From: Rothia nasimurium | GTDB lineage: Bacteria; Actinomycetota; Actinomycetes; Actinomycetales; Micrococcaceae | Direction: 5' to 3' | Assembly (NCBI RefSeq): GCF_928392795.1 | Contig: NZ_CAKMTJ010000007.1 | Location: forward strand, 62,001 to 126,000 | DNA: 64,000 nucleotides | In this document: positions 39,217 to 47,846 of the stretch, piece by piece | How positions within the stretch are numbered: the stretch's first letter is position 1 | Layout: every line of letters starts with the position of its first letter | The notes under the pieces: generated by a model | What the model was told of the DNA's origin: nothing | Seen by the model: the letters and a program-made list of their open reading frames with translations, nothing else | Database searches by the model: none | Position numbers and translations under genes: made by a program

Positions 39217-40307
39217 TATGCTTCACCTGCCATTTCCTTGATGTGCTTTGCACGCTCCCAGTAGCCGGGGCCAACGGGCTCGTGGAAGTCACTCTGGGCG
39301 ACCAGGTAGCCTTCGGAGTCAACTGCGATGGGCAGCTGGGGCAGGGCGTGGCCTGCGGGGCCGAAGATAACCTTGCACTCTTCTGCCGCGTCAAAGGTTG
39401 ACTGGTGGCAGGGGCAGAGCAGGTGGTGGGTGCGCTGCTCGTACAGAGCGATGGGGCAGCCTACGTGGGTGCAAACCTTGGAGTAGGCGTAGATGCCGTC
39501 AACGTTCCAGTTTTCGCGACCGGGGGTGACCTTCTTGATGTCAGCGGGATCCAGACGCATGAGCAGCACAACGGCCTTGGCCTTTTCCTCGAGGTAGCCG
39601 TTCTCGTGGGTCAGGCTAGAGAGGGTTTCGGGCAGGACGTGGTAGGCAGAACCCAGAGTAACGTCAGCAGCCTTGATGGGGGTGCCGGAGGGGTCGCGCA
39701 CGAGGCGGACGCCTTCGTCCCACAGGGTGTACTTGAGTACTGAGGGGTCTGCGGGGCCCAGGTCACGGAACAGGGTGACGAAGGTCAGGGGAGCGAGGAT
39801 AACGGAACCGATGAGGGTATTACGAAGAAGCGGGCGACGCTTGATGCCTGATTCTTCGATGATGGTTTCAACGATTTCCTGAGCCTCTGCGCGGTCCTCT
39901 TCAGAGGTAACCGCGTGACGCTCTTCGACCATTTCGTGGTCGGGCATGAGTGAGCGTGCCCAGTGGACGATACCGATACCGATACCGAACATGGCAAAAG
40001 CGATGCCGAGACCCAGCAGAAGGTTCTGCAGACGAAGCATGTTGTTTGCTTCGGGGTTCATGACATCGTAGAAGTTGCCGCTTACCTCTACACCGAAGTA
40101 GCCAATCCAGAAAAGCAGGGAGCCCAGCATGGAGATGACGAATAGCAGAACTACCTGTCGCTCGGCACCCTTAGCTTTTTTGGAATCGACGTCGGTGAGT
40201 CGGGGAGCATGCGGGGGAAGTCCGGGGTTAGCGAACTTCTCCTGACTTGCCTCTTGAGAGGTAACTACGGCAGCCTTTTCATGTGCGCCGTCACTATGGT
40301 TTCCCAT
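39216..40307 (-). CDS. qcrA: Cytochrome bc1 complex Rieske iron-sulfur subunit
   Basis: A 363-residue Rieske protein. Cluster ligands are in CTHVGCPI and CPCHQSTFD, about residues 300-325. Unlike mitochondrial Rieske proteins it has three N-terminal membrane helices (VVLLFVISMLGSLLFWIGYF; LLLGLGIAFAMFGIGIGI; TLIGSVILAPLTFVTLF), the actinobacterial form. ATG at 40307 is chosen over an upstream TTG at 40319 because TTGAGGC forms a ribosome-binding site for it. Co-transcribed with qcrC and qcrB. Confidence 0.95.
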   Translation of the reverse strand: MGNHSDGAHEKAAVVTSQEASQEKFANPGLPPHAPRLTDVDSKKAKGAERQVVLLFVISMLGSLLFWIGYFGVEVSGNFYDVMNPEANNMLRLQNLLLGLGIAFAMFGIGIGIVHWARSLMPDHEMVEERHAVTSEEDRAEAQEIVETIIEESGIKRRPLLRNTLIGSVILAPLTFVTLFRDLGPADPSVLKYTLWDEGVRLVRDPSGTPIKAADVTLGSAYHVLPETLSSLTHENGYLEEKAKAVVLLMRLDPADIKKVTPGRENWNVDGIYAYSKVCTHVGCPIALYEQRTHHLLCPCHQSTFDAAEECKVIFGPAGHALPQLPIAVDSEGYLVAQSDFHEPVGPGYWERAKHIKEMAGEA

Positions 40308-40356
40308 GTGTTGCCTCAAATCTTCCTTGGTACGAAATTTATGTGTGTGCGTGAGC

Positions 40357-41151
40357 TTATGCAGCTCGTGAAGTCAGCCAGAGGGTGAATGCAATGACGA
40401 TGACCAGGCCGAGGGTCCAGATCAGAAGACCTTCAGACACGGGGCCGAGTGAGCCAAGCTTGAAACCACCAACCGATGCGTTAACTTCCTGGGACTTCAG
40501 GTAGGTAATGACATCGCGCTTTTCTTCGGGGGTGATGTTTGCGTCGTTAAAGACGGGCATGTTCTGCGGGCCAGTTTCCATAGCCTCGTAGATGTGCTTC
40601 TCTGAAACGCCCATCAGGGTAGGAGCAAACTTACCGCGGGTAAGAGCACCACCAACGCCAGCAGCGTTATGGCACATAGCGCAGTTTGCGAGGAATACCT
40701 TTGCGCCATTGGCTGCATCGCCCTTGGAAACATCGAGGTACTCTTCCTCGGGGATGGTGGGGCCTGCACCGAGTGATGCAACGTAGGCTGCGAGCTGCTT
40801 AGTCTGCTCATCGTTGAACTGGCCGGGCTTCAGCTGAGCCTGAACGCCCTGCATCTGCATGGGCATGCGGCCGGTGCCTACCTGGAAGTCAACAGCAGCA
40901 GCGCCAACACCGATCAGTGAGGGGCCGTCTACTGAGCCTTCTGCGTTAGTACCGTGGCAGGTTGCACAGTTGGCCAGAAAGAGTTTCTGGCCTTCTGAGA
41001 TGTCTTCTGCAGTGTAGGTGGTGCTTGTAGCGGCTTGAGCCTCGTTAGTAGCCGTGGCAACTGCGTAGAGGCCACCAGATAGGAGGAGGGCAAGGGCAAG
41101 CAACACGAGAGCTGCGAGCGGATGACGTCGCTTTTGAGAAAGTGCCTTCAC
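40357..41151 (-). CDS. qcrC: Cytochrome bc1 complex dihaem cytochrome c subunit
   Basis: A 264-residue membrane-anchored cytochrome c with two haem sites, CATCH (residues 62-66) and CAMCH (157-161). It has an N-terminal membrane anchor or signal (about 11-32) and a C-terminal helix (LLIWTLGLVIVIAFTLWL). The two haems replace soluble cytochrome c and feed electrons straight to CuA of CtaC. GTG start with AAAGGAAC upstream. Second gene of the ctaE-qcrC-qcrA-qcrB unit. Confidence 0.96.
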   Translation of the reverse strand: MKALSQKRRHPLAALVLLALALLLSGGLYAVATATNEAQAATSTTYTAEDISEGQKLFLANCATCHGTNAEGSVDGPSLIGVGAAAVDFQVGTGRMPMQMQGVQAQLKPGQFNDEQTKQLAAYVASLGAGPTIPEEEYLDVSKGDAANGAKVFLANCAMCHNAAGVGGALTRGKFAPTLMGVSEKHIYEAMETGPQNMPVFNDANITPEEKRDVITYLKSQEVNASVGGFKLGSLGPVSEGLLIWTLGLVIVIAFTLWLTSRAA

Positions 41152-41203
41152 GTCGTTGTTCCTTTGTGTGTGTGCTAGTTGGTTTACTTTTAGCGGTTAC
41201 CGG

Positions 41204-41842
41204 TTACTTGAGGAAGTAGACGATAAGGAACAGGGCGATCCAGACGACGTCTACGAAGTGCCAGTAGTAAGAAACAACGATTGCTGAGGTTGCTTCGTAG
41301 TGACCGAAACGCTTAGCAACATAGGCACGGCCGATGATCAGCAGGAAGGCGATCAGGCCGCCGGTTACGTGGAGTGCGTGGAAACCGGTGGTGATGTAGA
41401 AAGCTGAGCCATAAGCACTTGACGCGATAGTCATACCTTCAGCTACAAGGTTTGCGTATTCGTAAGCCTGGACGGAAACGAAGAACGCACCCATGATGAA
41501 GGTGAGCAGGAACCACTCAACCATGCCCCATTCACGGACATTGAAGAGGGAACCGGTGCGGCGGGGCTTGAGCTGTTCAGCCTTGAAAACACCAAACTGG
41601 CAGGTAACGGAGCTCAGCACCAGCACGATGGTGTTGGCGAGAGCGAGAGGGACTTCAAGCAGCGGGGTATTCTCAGCCCAAATATCGGGGCGAGAAGCGC
41701 GCAGAGTGAAGTACATTGCGAACAGGCCGGCGAAGAACATGAGCTCTGAGGCAAGCCAAACGACGGTGCCGACAGACACCTGGTTGGGTCGATTCAGAGC
41801 GGCGTGTGCCGACTTACTTGGGGTATGGGTTGCAGTTGTCAC
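41204..41842 (-). CDS. ctaE: Cytochrome c oxidase subunit III
   Basis: A 212-residue, five-helix subunit of the aa3 oxidase. Family blocks are [37 protein letters not shown] and [21 protein letters not shown] chose the GTG at 41842 (reading TTATHTPSK) instead of the longer frame from 41878, since a -10 box lies six bases before it and the extra residues are not family-like. ctaE leading the qcrCAB operon, with trpD divergent on the other side, is conserved in actinobacteria. Confidence 0.93.
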   Translation of the reverse strand: MTTATHTPSKSAHAALNRPNQVSVGTVVWLASELMFFAGLFAMYFTLRASRPDIWAENTPLLEVPLALANTIVLVLSSVTCQFGVFKAEQLKPRRTGSLFNVREWGMVEWFLLTFIMGAFFVSVQAYEYANLVAEGMTIASSAYGSAFYITTGFHALHVTGGLIAFLLIIGRAYVAKRFGHYEATSAIVVSYYWHFVDVVWIALFLIVYFLK

Positions 41843-41848
41843 ATAGAC

Positions 41849-41878
41849 ATTATGTCTGTAAAAGTGCCCGTGAACCAA
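41849..41878 (-). promoter_or_regulatory. Promoter of the ctaE-qcrCAB operon, probably leaderless
   Basis: On the minus strand, -35 TTGGTT (41873-41878), 18-base spacer, -10 CATAAT (41849-41854), then six bases to the GTG start. The predicted first transcribed base is the G of GTG. No ribosome-binding site is visible. Confidence 0.5.
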
Positions 41879-42066
41879 TAGGTAAGGGGGTTTGCTAGGA
41901 GGTGTGTTGTAAATCCTGCATATCTACCCCCTAATCTAGGGGTTTTTGGCAGAAGCTTGGCGACACGTTGTATGTAAAACTTACGTAACCCACATTCCGA
42001 TTCATCTGAAAGTAAAAGCTGGGCTGGGGCCTATCTCACGAGGTCGCTCAGAGTGCAAAAGAGCCG

Positions 42067-42072
42067 TAGAAT
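42067..42072 (+). promoter_or_regulatory. Candidate -10 box of leaderless trpD
   Basis: TAGAAT followed by seven bases and the ATG at 42080; no ribosome-binding site between. A -35 is not obvious. Confidence 0.4.
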
Positions 42073-42079
42073 GTGAGCC

Positions 42080-43120
42080 ATGACAGGCACCATCACGTGG
42101 AAACTTATTCTTAATCAGCTCGTAGCCCAGCAGGATCTTGCACCAGCTCAGATTGAGTGGGCTATGCAAGATATCATGTCAGGCTCTACACCCGAGGCTA
42201 TCATCGGGGCGTTCCTTGTTGGACTTCATGTTAAAGGTGAAACTCCTGAAGAGCTTGCAGCCCTAGCGCAAGGCATGCTTGACAAGGCAGAACACATCGA
42301 AGTTACCCGAGATGCAGTGGATATTGTAGGCACCGGGGGAGACCAGCAGAATACCGTCAATATTTCTACTATGGCCTCCTTGGTCATTGCAGGTGCCGGA
42401 GTACCAGTTATTAAACACGGCAATAGAGCATCTTCATCCTCAAGTGGAAGTGCAGACGTGCTGGCAGAACTTGGCATAAACCTTGACCTAAGCATTAAGG
42501 ATGTTGCGGGTGCAGTTGAAGCTGCTGGTATCACTTTCCTCTTCGCCCAGGTTTTCCACCCGTCAATGCGTCATGTGGCACCGACTCGCCGCTCCATCGC
42601 CGTCCCAACAGCCTTTAACTATCTTGGACCCATGACTAACCCAGCCCGTGTACGAGCCTCTGCCATCGGTGTTGCTGACGCCGAAATGGCGGAGAAAATC
42701 GCTGCCGTTTTTGCCTCACGTGGTGATCATGCGCTGATTTTCCGCGGAAATGATGGCCTGGACGAAATTACCATCACCGGCGAATCTCAGGTGTGGGAAA
42801 CAGTTGATGGGGGAGTTGAACACTATGTACTGACTCCCACTGATTTTGGCATCGAGCTGGCGAGCCTGGATGATCTGCGCGGGGGAGACGCTCGCTACAA
42901 CGCTGGTGTATTCCATGAAATTCTCGACGGTAAACCAGGGCCCATCCTCAATGCAGTGCTCCTGAACGCCGCAGCAGGTTTAACTGCCTTCCGGCCAGTA
43001 GAGGACAGGCCCTTTGCGGTGCGCTTCGAGGAGGCTCTCAAGGACGCCCGTGCGTCTGTCGAAACAGGTAAAGCTAAGGCTGTGCTTGAACAATGGATAG
43101 CCTATAGCAATAGTAAATAA
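42080..43120 (+). CDS. trpD: Anthranilate phosphoribosyltransferase
   Basis: A 346-residue enzyme of tryptophan synthesis joining anthranilate to PRPP. The PRPP site GTGGDQQNTVNIST (about residues 85-98), the KHGNRASSSSSGSAD loop and the anthranilate-site VFHPSMRHVAPTRR are all present. It stands alone, away from other trp genes, next to ctaE; the same isolated trpD-ctaE pairing is known in mycobacteria. A terminator follows directly. Confidence 0.96.
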   Translation: MTGTITWKLILNQLVAQQDLAPAQIEWAMQDIMSGSTPEAIIGAFLVGLHVKGETPEELAALAQGMLDKAEHIEVTRDAVDIVGTGGDQQNTVNISTMASLVIAGAGVPVIKHGNRASSSSSGSADVLAELGINLDLSIKDVAGAVEAAGITFLFAQVFHPSMRHVAPTRRSIAVPTAFNYLGPMTNPARVRASAIGVADAEMAEKIAAVFASRGDHALIFRGNDGLDEITITGESQVWETVDGGVEHYVLTPTDFGIELASLDDLRGGDARYNAGVFHEILDGKPGPILNAVLLNAAAGLTAFRPVEDRPFAVRFEEALKDARASVETGKAKAVLEQWIAYSNSK

Positions 43121-43130
43121 CCCATAAAGA

Positions 43131-43157
43131 TGTGGCCCCAGTTTTTCTGGGGCCACA
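43131..43157. terminator. Hairpin between trpD and the DUF3054 gene
   Basis: TGTGGCCCCAG (43131-43141) pairs perfectly with 43147-43157 across a TTTTT loop. No T-run follows on the plus strand. It lies between convergent genes. Confidence 0.75.
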
Positions 43158-43187
43158 CTGCTTTAAGACTGCCTACACCGGAAAGGG

Positions 43188-43571
43188 TCAGGCCTTACGA
43201 CGTACGAACCAAAGGATTAGACGCCAGCCCACTAAAAACACTAGTAGGGTTAGGGCTGATACCACCACAAAAGCGGTTGCAGCAGTATCACCAAAAGACA
43301 GGCGTAGACCAAGCCCCAAAACCAGGGTGGTAATCCACATCATGAAACCTTCAAGCAGAAGGGGCAGTTGCCGCCTAGAACTCACAGCCCACACACCAAG
43401 ATGACCAGCGCAAGCGGCCAGCAAGAAAGGTGCGGCGGTGGCTAATAGCTGGGACAGCGGTTCCTGGTGACTGGTGAGCCCGATAGTAATAAAAAGAAGG
43501 ACGAGGGCCAGGTCAATCACCGCACGAACCGGCTGGGACAAATACTTACCTGAATCAACTGAACTGAGCAT
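43188..43571 (-). CDS. DUF3054 membrane protein
   Basis: A 127-residue protein with four predicted membrane helices (RAVIDLALVLLFITIGL; ATAAPFLLAACAGHLGVWA; LLEGFMMWITTLVLGLGLRL; AFVVVSALTLLVFLVGWRLIL). Pattern, size and the ending WRL-I-x-RR fit DUF3054, a small actinobacterial family of unknown function. Its ATG follows TAGAGT by six bases without a ribosome-binding site, so it may be translated from a leaderless message. Confidence 0.75.
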   Translation of the reverse strand: MLSSVDSGKYLSQPVRAVIDLALVLLFITIGLTSHQEPLSQLLATAAPFLLAACAGHLGVWAVSSRRQLPLLLEGFMMWITTLVLGLGLRLSFGDTAATAFVVVSALTLLVFLVGWRLILWFVRRKA

Positions 43572-43577
43572 AGTTTT

Positions 43578-43583
43578 ACTCTA
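43578..43583 (-). promoter_or_regulatory. Candidate -10 box of leaderless DUF3054 gene
   Basis: TAGAGT on the minus strand, then AAAACT and ATG. Same -10 and spacing as seen before degV. Confidence 0.4.
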
Positions 43584-43799
43584 ACGCAGGATCACCAAGC
43601 CCAGCAGTTACCGGGGTTAGTCAAGGGCACCCAGGGGAGCTTTTTTAGCTTTACTTTACATAATGTATATTATCGGCTTTATAGAAAGCCTTGCTGAGAT
43701 GGTCAAATCTCCTTATATCTCACGTAATGACTAGCACAGTGAAACAGCATCAGGAAGAATAGATAAGTACTAACACACACCGACCTGTGGGAGGTACAC

Positions 43800-44258
43800 A
43801 TGATTGATTGGTTCACTCAGAACCTCTGGGCTTTCTGGCTCACCGCTGCTATCGTTCTAGCCATTATCGAGATTTTGATGCTCGACTTCGTCTTTCTAAT
43901 GATGGCCCTAGCTGCCCTGTCGGCAACGCTGAGCACCACTTTCCTCGATTCTTTTGTTGCGCAGGTTGTTCTCTTTGCGATTATTAGTATCGCCCTTCTC
44001 TTGGGGCTCCGCCCGCCGCTTATCAAGCGTTTCCATCAAAGCTCACCCAATATCGCGATGAACTCTGACGGTCTGGTTGGCCAGGATGCCCTTGTAACCC
44101 AAACCGTCACCGATCAGACCGGTCTTGCCCGTATCGCCGGTGATACCTGGACGGCCCGCCCTGAAAGCAACCAGTTGGTTCTCCCTGAAGGGTCAACAGC
44201 AACCGTCGTGGCTATTCGTGGTGCAACCGCCTACCTAGCTCCTCACACTGCAAAATAA
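43800..44258 (+). CDS. NfeD family membrane protein
   Basis: A 152-residue short NfeD protein. Two or three N-terminal membrane helices (FWLTAAIVLAIIEILMLDF; FVAQVVLFAIISIALLLGL) are followed by an OB-like soluble domain (VGQDALVTQTVTDQTGLARI; WTARPESNQLVLPEGSTATVVAI). NfeD proteins partner with SPFH/stomatin proteins in membrane microdomains, and the SPFH gene is directly downstream by 30 bases. GGAGGT stands just before the ATG. Confidence 0.9.
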   Translation: MIDWFTQNLWAFWLTAAIVLAIIEILMLDFVFLMMALAALSATLSTTFLDSFVAQVVLFAIISIALLLGLRPPLIKRFHQSSPNIAMNSDGLVGQDALVTQTVTDQTGLARIAGDTWTARPESNQLVLPEGSTATVVAIRGATAYLAPHTAK

Positions 44259-44288
44259 CCTTTAACTTAAAGATTAAGGTCGTAACCT

Positions 44289-45413
44289 ATGACAGCTTCA
44301 ACCATCACCACAACCATCCTGCTTACAGCCCTTGTCCTCTTGGTGCTCATCACCCTGCTCAAGGCTGTGCGCATTATTCCTCAGGCCCGCGCTGGCATCG
44401 TCGAGCGTCTGGGTAAGTACCACACCACCCTCAACCCCGGCTTCCACGTCACCGTTCCCTTTATCGACCGCGTCCTGCCCCTCATTGACCTGCGTGAACA
44501 GGTCGTGTCCTTCCCCGCCCAGTCTGTCATCACCGAAGATAACCTGGTCGTCGGTATCGATACCGTGGTCTACTTCCAGGTGACCGACCCCAAGGCCGCG
44601 ACCTACGAAATCACCAACTACATCCAGGCGGTAGACGAGCTGACCAGCGCCACCCTGCGCAATGTCGTCGGTGGTCTCAACCTCGAAGAAACCCTGACCT
44701 CCCGCGACCAGATTAACAGCGAGCTGCGAGGGGTTCTCGACAGCACCACCGGCCGGTGGGGCATCCGCGTCTCCCGCGTCGATATCAAGGAAATTCAGCC
44801 TCCGCACTCCATCCAGGACTCCATGGAAAAGCAGATGCGAGCCGAGCGGGACCGCCGAGCCGCTATTCTAACCGCTGAAGGCCAGAAGCAGTCCCAGATT
44901 CTGACCGCTGAAGGTGACTCTCGCGCTGCGATTCTGCGAGCTGAAGGTGAGAAGCAGTCCCAGATTCTAACTGCTGAGGGTGATGCTAAGGCAGCTATCC
45001 TGCGTGCTGACGGTGAAGCCCAGGCTATCCAGAAAGTCTTCCACGCAATCCACGCCTCGAACCCCAGCCAGAAGCTACTGACCTACCAGTACCTGCAGAC
45101 CCTGCCCAAGCTGGCCGAGGGCGATGCCAATAAACTCTGGTTCATTCCCACCGAGCTCGGTGATGCCCTGCGCGGTATCGGCAACGCTTTCTCACCCCTG
45201 GGTAACGAGGGCGCACCTGAGACCGAGGAAGGGTCTACCCCTGCGACTCCCCCGTCCTCTCCCCTGGTCGACACCCCGGTGATCCGCGTGACCCCTGAAG
45301 ACCTCAACCCCAACCTCGATAAGCTCGATAGCGGCGTTGAAGTCCCTCAGGAGGGCGAGCTCCCTACCGGCGAATCAGCTGAGGGCACAGACCCCCACAC
45401 CCCCGGCGCCTAA
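44289..45413 (+). CDS. SPFH/stomatin-like protein with five 11-residue repeats
   Basis: A 374-residue SPFH protein. One N-terminal membrane segment (about 8-30) is followed by the SPFH/band 7 domain (PQARAGIVERLGKYHTTLNPG to about 180). Residues 191-245 are five tandem 11-residue units (AAILTAEGQKQ, SQILTAEGDSR, AAILRAEGEKQ, SQILTAEGDAK, AAILRADGEAQ) alternating in two types, consistent with a long hendecad coiled coil. The last 75 residues are Pro/Thr/Glu-rich and probably disordered. It likely oligomerises at the membrane with its NfeD partner. Confidence 0.9.
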   Translation: MTASTITTTILLTALVLLVLITLLKAVRIIPQARAGIVERLGKYHTTLNPGFHVTVPFIDRVLPLIDLREQVVSFPAQSVITEDNLVVGIDTVVYFQVTDPKAATYEITNYIQAVDELTSATLRNVVGGLNLEETLTSRDQINSELRGVLDSTTGRWGIRVSRVDIKEIQPPHSIQDSMEKQMRAERDRRAAILTAEGQKQSQILTAEGDSRAAILRAEGEKQSQILTAEGDAKAAILRADGEAQAIQKVFHAIHASNPSQKLLTYQYLQTLPKLAEGDANKLWFIPTELGDALRGIGNAFSPLGNEGAPETEEGSTPATPPSSPLVDTPVIRVTPEDLNPNLDKLDSGVEVPQEGELPTGESAEGTDPHTPGA

Positions 45414-45506
45414 AGGTTATAATGGGTATTTGGCCTGCACGGTTTACCCGCCTTTGAGTAGTTACAAACCTGCAAGCACTTCAGTCACCGTTTATGGAGG
45501 AAGAAA

Positions 45507-45845
45507 ATGAGCGATCGCAGCCTGCGCGGTATGCGCCTGGGTTCACAGTCAATGGAAACCGAATCAGGCGTGGAGCCGGCTCCCCGCCAGCGTGTGGAAT
45601 ACCGCACAGAAGACGGTGAACGAGTCTTCGTTACCTTCGCGCAGGAAGCTGAGATTCCCGCAACCTGGACCGCCAAGTCCGGCAAGGAAGCCTTCCTGGT
45701 TTCTGGCGACGGCAAGGTTGAAGAGAACGCTGAAAAGCCTGTTCGTACCCACTGGGACATGCTCCTGGAGCGCCGTAGTGTCGAAGAACTTGAAGAGACC
45801 CTGCAGCAGCGTCTTGAGATTTACCGGGAGCGTCACGCCCTCTAG
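45507..45845 (+). CDS. rbpA: RNA polymerase-binding protein RbpA
   Basis: A 112-residue actinobacterial transcription factor that binds the primary sigma factor and core RNA polymerase and stabilises the open complex. RGMRLGSQSMETE at the N-terminus and KPVRTHWDMLLERRS near the C-terminus are signatures. A strong GGAGGAAG precedes ATG. Convergent with ppm; rbpA-ppm adjacency is well known in mycobacteria and relatives. Confidence 0.96.
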   Translation: MSDRSLRGMRLGSQSMETESGVEPAPRQRVEYRTEDGERVFVTFAQEAEIPATWTAKSGKEAFLVSGDGKVEENAEKPVRTHWDMLLERRSVEELEETLQQRLEIYRERHAL

Positions 45846-45862
45846 GCTAGTCTCCCTCTAAG

Positions 45863-45900
45863 ACCAAGGGCCCCACCAGATAACTGGTGGGGCCCTTGGT
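45863..45900. terminator. Bidirectional terminator between rbpA and ppm
   Basis: ACCAAGGGCCCCACCAG (45863-45879) pairs perfectly over 17 bp with 45884-45900 across ATAA. It lies between convergent genes. Confidence 0.85.
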
Positions 45901-45913
45901 CTATCAACTGCTA

Positions 45914-46648
45914 TTACTTCTTGATGAGGGAGCGAACGCGTTCTGCTCGGGCGGTCAGGCCCCAGCGGGTTACCTTGGTCATGGAGTCAACGATGATGTT
46001 GCCGTCCATCTTGGAGCTGCCGATTTCACGCTCTACGAAGGTGATGGGTACTTCTACAATTTTCAGGCCGGCTTGCTCGGAGCGCCAGGCCAAATCGACC
46101 TGGAAGACGTACCCCTTGGAGTCGATGCCTTCGAGGTTAAGCTTCTGCAGGGCTTCACGGCGGTAGGCGCGGTAGCCCGCGGTGATGTCTTTGACCTTGG
46201 TGCCCAGAATCAGGCGGGTATAAAGGTTGGCGCCGCGGGAAAGGATCTGGCGGTGCAGGGGCCAGTTTTTGGTTTTGCCGCCGGGCACGTAGCGGGAACC
46301 GATAGCCAGGTCAGCTCCACCTTCGATAGCCTGCAGGAGCAGGGGCAGCTGTTCGGGTTGGTGGGAGCAGTCAGCGTCCATCTCGACAAGTACGTCGTAG
46401 CCAGCTTCTAGGCCCCAGTCGAAGCCTGCCAGGTAGGCACCGCCCAGGCCGTCCTTGACGGTGCGGTGGAGGACGTTGATGTGGCTGTCTTCTGCTGCCA
46501 TGGAGTCGGCGAGCTGGCCGGTGCCGTCGGGGCTGTTGTCGTCGACGACGAGGATGTCGCAGTCGGGCACAGCTGCGCGCAGGCGCTCTACTACGACGGG
46601 AAGGTTTTCCTTCTCATTGTAGGTAGGAATCACGGTTAGTACTCGCAT
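45914..46648 (-). CDS. ppm1: Polyprenol monophosphomannose synthase
   Basis: A 244-residue GT2 glycosyltransferase (DPM1-like) making polyprenol-phosphate-mannose, the mannose donor for cell-envelope glycans. [21 protein letters not shown] and the metal-binding [12 protein letters not shown] (about residues 93-104) are classic. [23 protein letters not shown] supports the sub-family. There is no fused acyltransferase domain as in some mycobacteria. AAGGAG precedes the ATG. Confidence 0.93.
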   Translation of the reverse strand: MRVLTVIPTYNEKENLPVVVERLRAAVPDCDILVVDDNSPDGTGQLADSMAAEDSHINVLHRTVKDGLGGAYLAGFDWGLEAGYDVLVEMDADCSHQPEQLPLLLQAIEGGADLAIGSRYVPGGKTKNWPLHRQILSRGANLYTRLILGTKVKDITAGYRAYRREALQKLNLEGIDSKGYVFQVDLAWRSEQAGLKIVEVPITFVEREIGSSKMDGNIIVDSMTKVTRWGLTARAERVRSLIKK

Positions 46649-46762
46649 GCGGTCTCCTTGTCATGGCCCATCCGAATCGTGGGACGGCGTGTAAACCAGT
46701 TCTTCATTATATAGGGTGCAGGTGCCCGAGCGTGTATCGCGGGCCTGGGTCTGAGGTGACGC

Positions 46763-47812
46763 CTAGCCCACTTTGTGGCCGTTGCGGTACAGGCTGACCA
46801 GCTCGGGGCGGGGTACGTCGGGGGCAAGGACAGGGAGCAGGGGGGTGCGGGCGCGCGGGTCGGTGCTCCAGGCGGCAATGCGGCTGTCGGGGGTCTGTAC
46901 GATGAGTTCGGTGATGGTCCAGAGGGCGCAGTGGGCGGGGGCTCCGGGCACGAGCTGGCCGGTGAAGGGGTTGGGGGCGGACGCTGCGCGGTAGACAGCG
47001 CGGGTGCAGGCGGCAAAAGCGGCGCGAGCCGATACTGCTTGTTCTGGCTGTGCGGGATTGACGGCGGCGTTGACCTGCTCCCAGCCCAATAGTGAGGGCC
47101 GGGTACCGGGGTCTGACCCTAGGGTTACTGCTGCTCCCGCCGCCAGGGCCCGACCAAAGGCTTCGCCGGAGCGGTCGAAGTCGCCTGAGAAACCGAGGGT
47201 GACCTGTAGGTTTTTGGCTTGTTCGAGGTCGCCTTCGGTTAGCTCGGTGAGTCCTTCCAGGCTGGGGCTGATCCGCAGACGGGTGAGGCCGTCAAGAGGT
47301 GCCAGATGAGCCAGGTACTCCCCTACCTGAGACTCATCGGTGACCACCAGCATCAGTTGCAGACGCTCTTCTGCCAGCGAAGCCAGTAACTGCGAGCTGA
47401 GCTCTCCCGGGGATGAGATAAAAATACCGCGGACGCCGGCGGGCAGCTCCCTGCCACCCTCAAGGCCGCCTACGGGAAGGTAGTAGTCAGCAGCTACCGC
47501 AGGGTGCGCTGCAGGGAGCTCCTGCGCGAAATCAGTGAGCAGCAGGCGGGCATAGCCGTAGCCAGCTGCCGCTAGCTCATCGAGCAGGGCGGGAGCGTCC
47601 GCCCCGGTCGTAGAAGCCGCTGCCAAGGCAAAGCTGGGGGTGACCAGGCGTCCGCCCAGCTCCTGCACGGTCATGGAGGAATCCGCGATAGAGCGGGCAC
47701 CGGCGTCCTGCCCCACCCACTCCACCTGCCCCTCGTTCATGACCAGGGCGGTAGCAAAGGGGTCAGCGGGGCTGTAGACAGAGCCATCGAGCATGACAGT
47801 TGCGGGCATCAT
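46763..47812 (-). CDS. Amidohydrolase-like protein without metal ligands
   Basis: A 349-residue protein with the outline of a YtcJ-like amidohydrolase: a small beta domain (MLDGSVYSPADPFATALVMNEGQVEWVGQ), then a barrel, then the C-terminal SDPGTRPSLLGWEQVNAAVNP and TGQLVPGAPAHCALW closing the composite domain. The metal motif HxH expected after a G-x-x-D in this family is replaced by VTPSFALAAAST, and the two middle histidines are not seen, so it is probably catalytically dead or acts differently. It is shorter than YtcJ proteins of about 500 residues. Start ATG at 47812 follows GAAAGGA; the longer frame is unlikely. Confidence 0.6.
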   Translation of the reverse strand: MMPATVMLDGSVYSPADPFATALVMNEGQVEWVGQDAGARSIADSSMTVQELGGRLVTPSFALAAASTTGADAPALLDELAAAGYGYARLLLTDFAQELPAAHPAVAADYYLPVGGLEGGRELPAGVRGIFISSPGELSSQLLASLAEERLQLMLVVTDESQVGEYLAHLAPLDGLTRLRISPSLEGLTELTEGDLEQAKNLQVTLGFSGDFDRSGEAFGRALAAGAAVTLGSDPGTRPSLLGWEQVNAAVNPAQPEQAVSARAAFAACTRAVYRAASAPNPFTGQLVPGAPAHCALWTITELIVQTPDSRIAAWSTDPRARTPLLPVLAPDVPRPELVSLYRNGHKVG

Positions 47813-47846
47813 TGCCGTCCTTTCAAAATACTGACAGTACAACAGA

